A DNA stretch of 64,000 nt from Archegozetes longisetosus (Eukaryota > Arthropoda > Arachnida > Sarcoptiformes > Trhypochthoniidae), in the NCBI GenBank assembly GCA_018873245.2, contig JAEMBT020000004.1, positions 6,923,073 through 6,987,072 on the forward strand, written 5' to 3'. Below the pieces are notes generated by a model. It was not told the origin of the DNA and did no database searches. It saw nothing but the letters and a program-made list of their open reading frames with translations. Below, piece after piece: positions 61,920 through 64,000 of the stretch (position 1 is the stretch's first letter; every line of letters begins with the position of its first letter). The position numbers and the translations under genes were made by a program.

Positions 61920-64000
61920 TAAAGGCTATCGTTTGAGAATATAATTTCATTAGAAAAACTGTCACATTAGTATATTGAAGCATTTTAAAAAATTTATGCT
62001 TAATTCCTATTTGCTTATAATTTAATTTTTAATTAATCAACCATATAATAAGATTCATTCAGTTTTTGCTTAGCATTTTTAAGGTCAAAGTTAAGTAATT
62101 TACACTTAAATAACGTTAAATCGTTCATTAGATAAGTTCAATTATAGAGCATAACAATATACAGTTTATAAGAATATATAATTTATATAATAATTCAAAA
62201 GTGAATAAACATGAGCCTAACTTAAACAAGAATACCCTAATGAACACTCATCATAGCATTCAAATAATTTAATTGAGCACTTTTTTTAAATCAAATAACA
62301 TAAAAAGTTAAATGAGTGAAAAGTTAGAGCTTTTTAATTTATCTTCTTCATACTATTTTGCTAAGTGCAAAGATTAATAGGGAGTCCGAATTGAAGCCTA
62401 GTGTTAACATTAGTTGAATGCATCGCATCAAAGTGTAGAATCAATGCTTTGTTGTGCGGGCAAAATCACAAGCATATACCCATAGAGGTAATTCAATAAA
62501 ATCTCTAATTTGAAAACTCTGATTTCACTTACCTTGTAAGAGCTGTTTACCTGAAAATCAGTTGGATTCGTTATACTTCGAGTTTGTCTATATATTAACA
62601 AAATCGATTTAGTTAATAGAGTGATTAGTACAATTGTTATTGGATTATTTTGTGTCTACTTAAAATTAAATGTTGGCCTGTATATGCAATTCAATCAGTA
62701 AGCGCACATAGACTCCTTATGCCCTCAAATAGGTAGTTATCTCTAACTTTTCAGTATAACAATAATCAGATTCATAACAGAGGCATATTTCATATATAGA
62801 CTCTTAAGGATTTCAAATTGGCATACATTGGAAATAGTATTATTCATGCTTCTTTTCAAACAATTTCCACAAAATATGATTTTAATTTGGTTTATACATT
62901 TATTTATTTTGGATCAAAAATCTAAAATTGATATGAAGTTTAACATTTTTAATGAATTTTCAATTTAAGACTCAAACAAAGGTTCAGATTAATCATGCGA
63001 TTCATTATAACAGTACAAGAGATGAATTCGAATCTTTGAACTGCTGTTACTAACCTTACGCTTTTACGATATCAACTGAAATTCATTTATTAAATTGATT
63101 ATAATTTATACGAGTTTTGAAAAATTGCAAAAACACAGGAATTATGACTAAAATTAGTAGAATTAATTGCTCCTATAATTTAGCCCAAATTACTCAAACG
63201 TTTTATTCATGATTGTAACAAAAGTTGGTCAACAGTTAGGTGCTGCTGGGTTCCCCTGCTTCAAATTTTTGATTCACATTAATTTTGTCTTAGTCTCAAA
63301 TTAGAATGAAGCACTCTCTGCGACGACCTCATACTGACGACCTGTAGACCTGTTCCCCAAATAATACTGTCACACAATAATTAATCATTTTTAAAGACAA
63401 TCTTTAAAGAATTTATCATTTTTAATCATTTCGTGTATTTTAAACAATCAGGTCTATGTTGAAGTTACGATAATTACTCTTTTCTTTTCTTTCTTTGTTA
63501 CTATTGTCGGAAATCTGACGAAAGCGCGTAGAAATACGATTTGATCAATAAAACAAACTTAGTAAGTTGAAAATGCAATTGCACAAAATATGTAAAAAAG
63601 TGTCTAAGTCGATCTCGAACAATGAGATAAATGAGAGAGAAATTGCATATTATCAAATTAATATTGAAAATATCAATAGCTACTGACGTATTGACTGCGT
63701 AAACTGTCCCCAACTAAGAATGACTTTGAGCCAACTTATTGACCCTAAAAGCATTTACCTGTATTACACAATATAATACTAATTTAGCTATAATGTGTAA
63801 TTTAGGTAAGGCCTTGTTTGCTGTAATCCTAAAGGAATAAAATGAAAAGTGCTCGCCTTGCTATTTTTGAAAATAACTCATAAATAAGAATGTGATCGTT
63901 ATATTATACTTTAATAGAAAAAAACATAACGTAGACATTAAAATGCTTACAACAAATCAAAAATAACTCAATTTGATAAATGTAATAGATTTTATTTTAA

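Larger units (their letters stand above)
55761..64000. other. 8-kb interval to the right edge, no supported gene
   Basis: It contains pentanucleotide, 9-bp and 36-bp tandem repeats, a GAGA-rich island and the second copy of the dispersed repeat, each listed separately. A less AT-rich stretch at about 57035-57250 has short open frames but no recognisable family. The interval may be intergenic or part of a large intron of a gene outside the window. Confidence 0.5.

Noticed and set aside
1-64000. tRNA, rRNA or CRISPR features
   Set aside because: No cloverleaf with a matching acceptor stem and GTTCRAATC box was found (the candidates fall inside coding exons or lack arms), and no spaced direct-repeat array is present.

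Overview
The window is AT-rich nuclear DNA from an animal, most likely an arthropod; a mite or other chelicerate is possible but not shown. The evidence is multi-exon genes with short introns (mostly 48-95 bp, a few of 0.7-1.8 kb), two zona-pellucida (ZP) cuticle proteins of the miniature/dusky/dusky-like type, an insect-style apolipoprotein D/Lazarillo-like lipocalin and a divergent nicotinic-like Cys-loop receptor subunit. There are no operons, phage genes or CRISPR arrays. All gene models below were assembled by hand from splice sites and family similarity.

Layout. 1-1397 (+): the 3' end of ATG3, including its active-site cysteine. 1.4-16.4 kb: non-coding DNA with satellites and one hairpin element. 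16464-20305 (+): first ZP gene (577 aa, 5 exons). 21414-23618 (-): C11orf54-type ester hydrolase (321 aa, 3 exons). 24789-25520 (-): APIP, methylthioribulose-1-phosphate dehydratase (243 aa, intronless). 25.5-30.0 kb: non-coding with two less AT-rich islands. 30053-33943 (+): second ZP gene (599 aa, 4 exons). 35865-40484 (+): Cys-loop receptor subunit (419 aa, 12 exons). 40947-42560 (-): lipocalin (235 aa, 5 exons), tail to tail with the receptor. 45039-46406 (-): UBAC2 (338 aa, 6 exons). 46.4-64.0 kb: no gene I can support, only tandem repeats, a dispersed repeat and two promoter-like islands.

Function. The two ZP proteins are probably apical extracellular-matrix proteins that shape cuticle; they flank two unrelated metabolic genes. 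ATG3 (autophagy lipid conjugation), APIP (methionine salvage) and UBAC2 (ER membrane, ubiquitin binding) are housekeeping genes with no evident joint pathway.

Most notable: a 156-bp tract encoding 52 identical residues in both ZP genes, with only about 11 silent differences by eye (possible gene conversion); three likely GC-AG introns among about 31; a receptor subunit lacking the loop C cysteine pair and the usual TM2 charge rings; a 48-nt frame-preserving intron in that receptor; a two-copy hairpin family near the first ZP gene; and a roughly 100-200 bp dispersed repeat. No wholly new system could be established.
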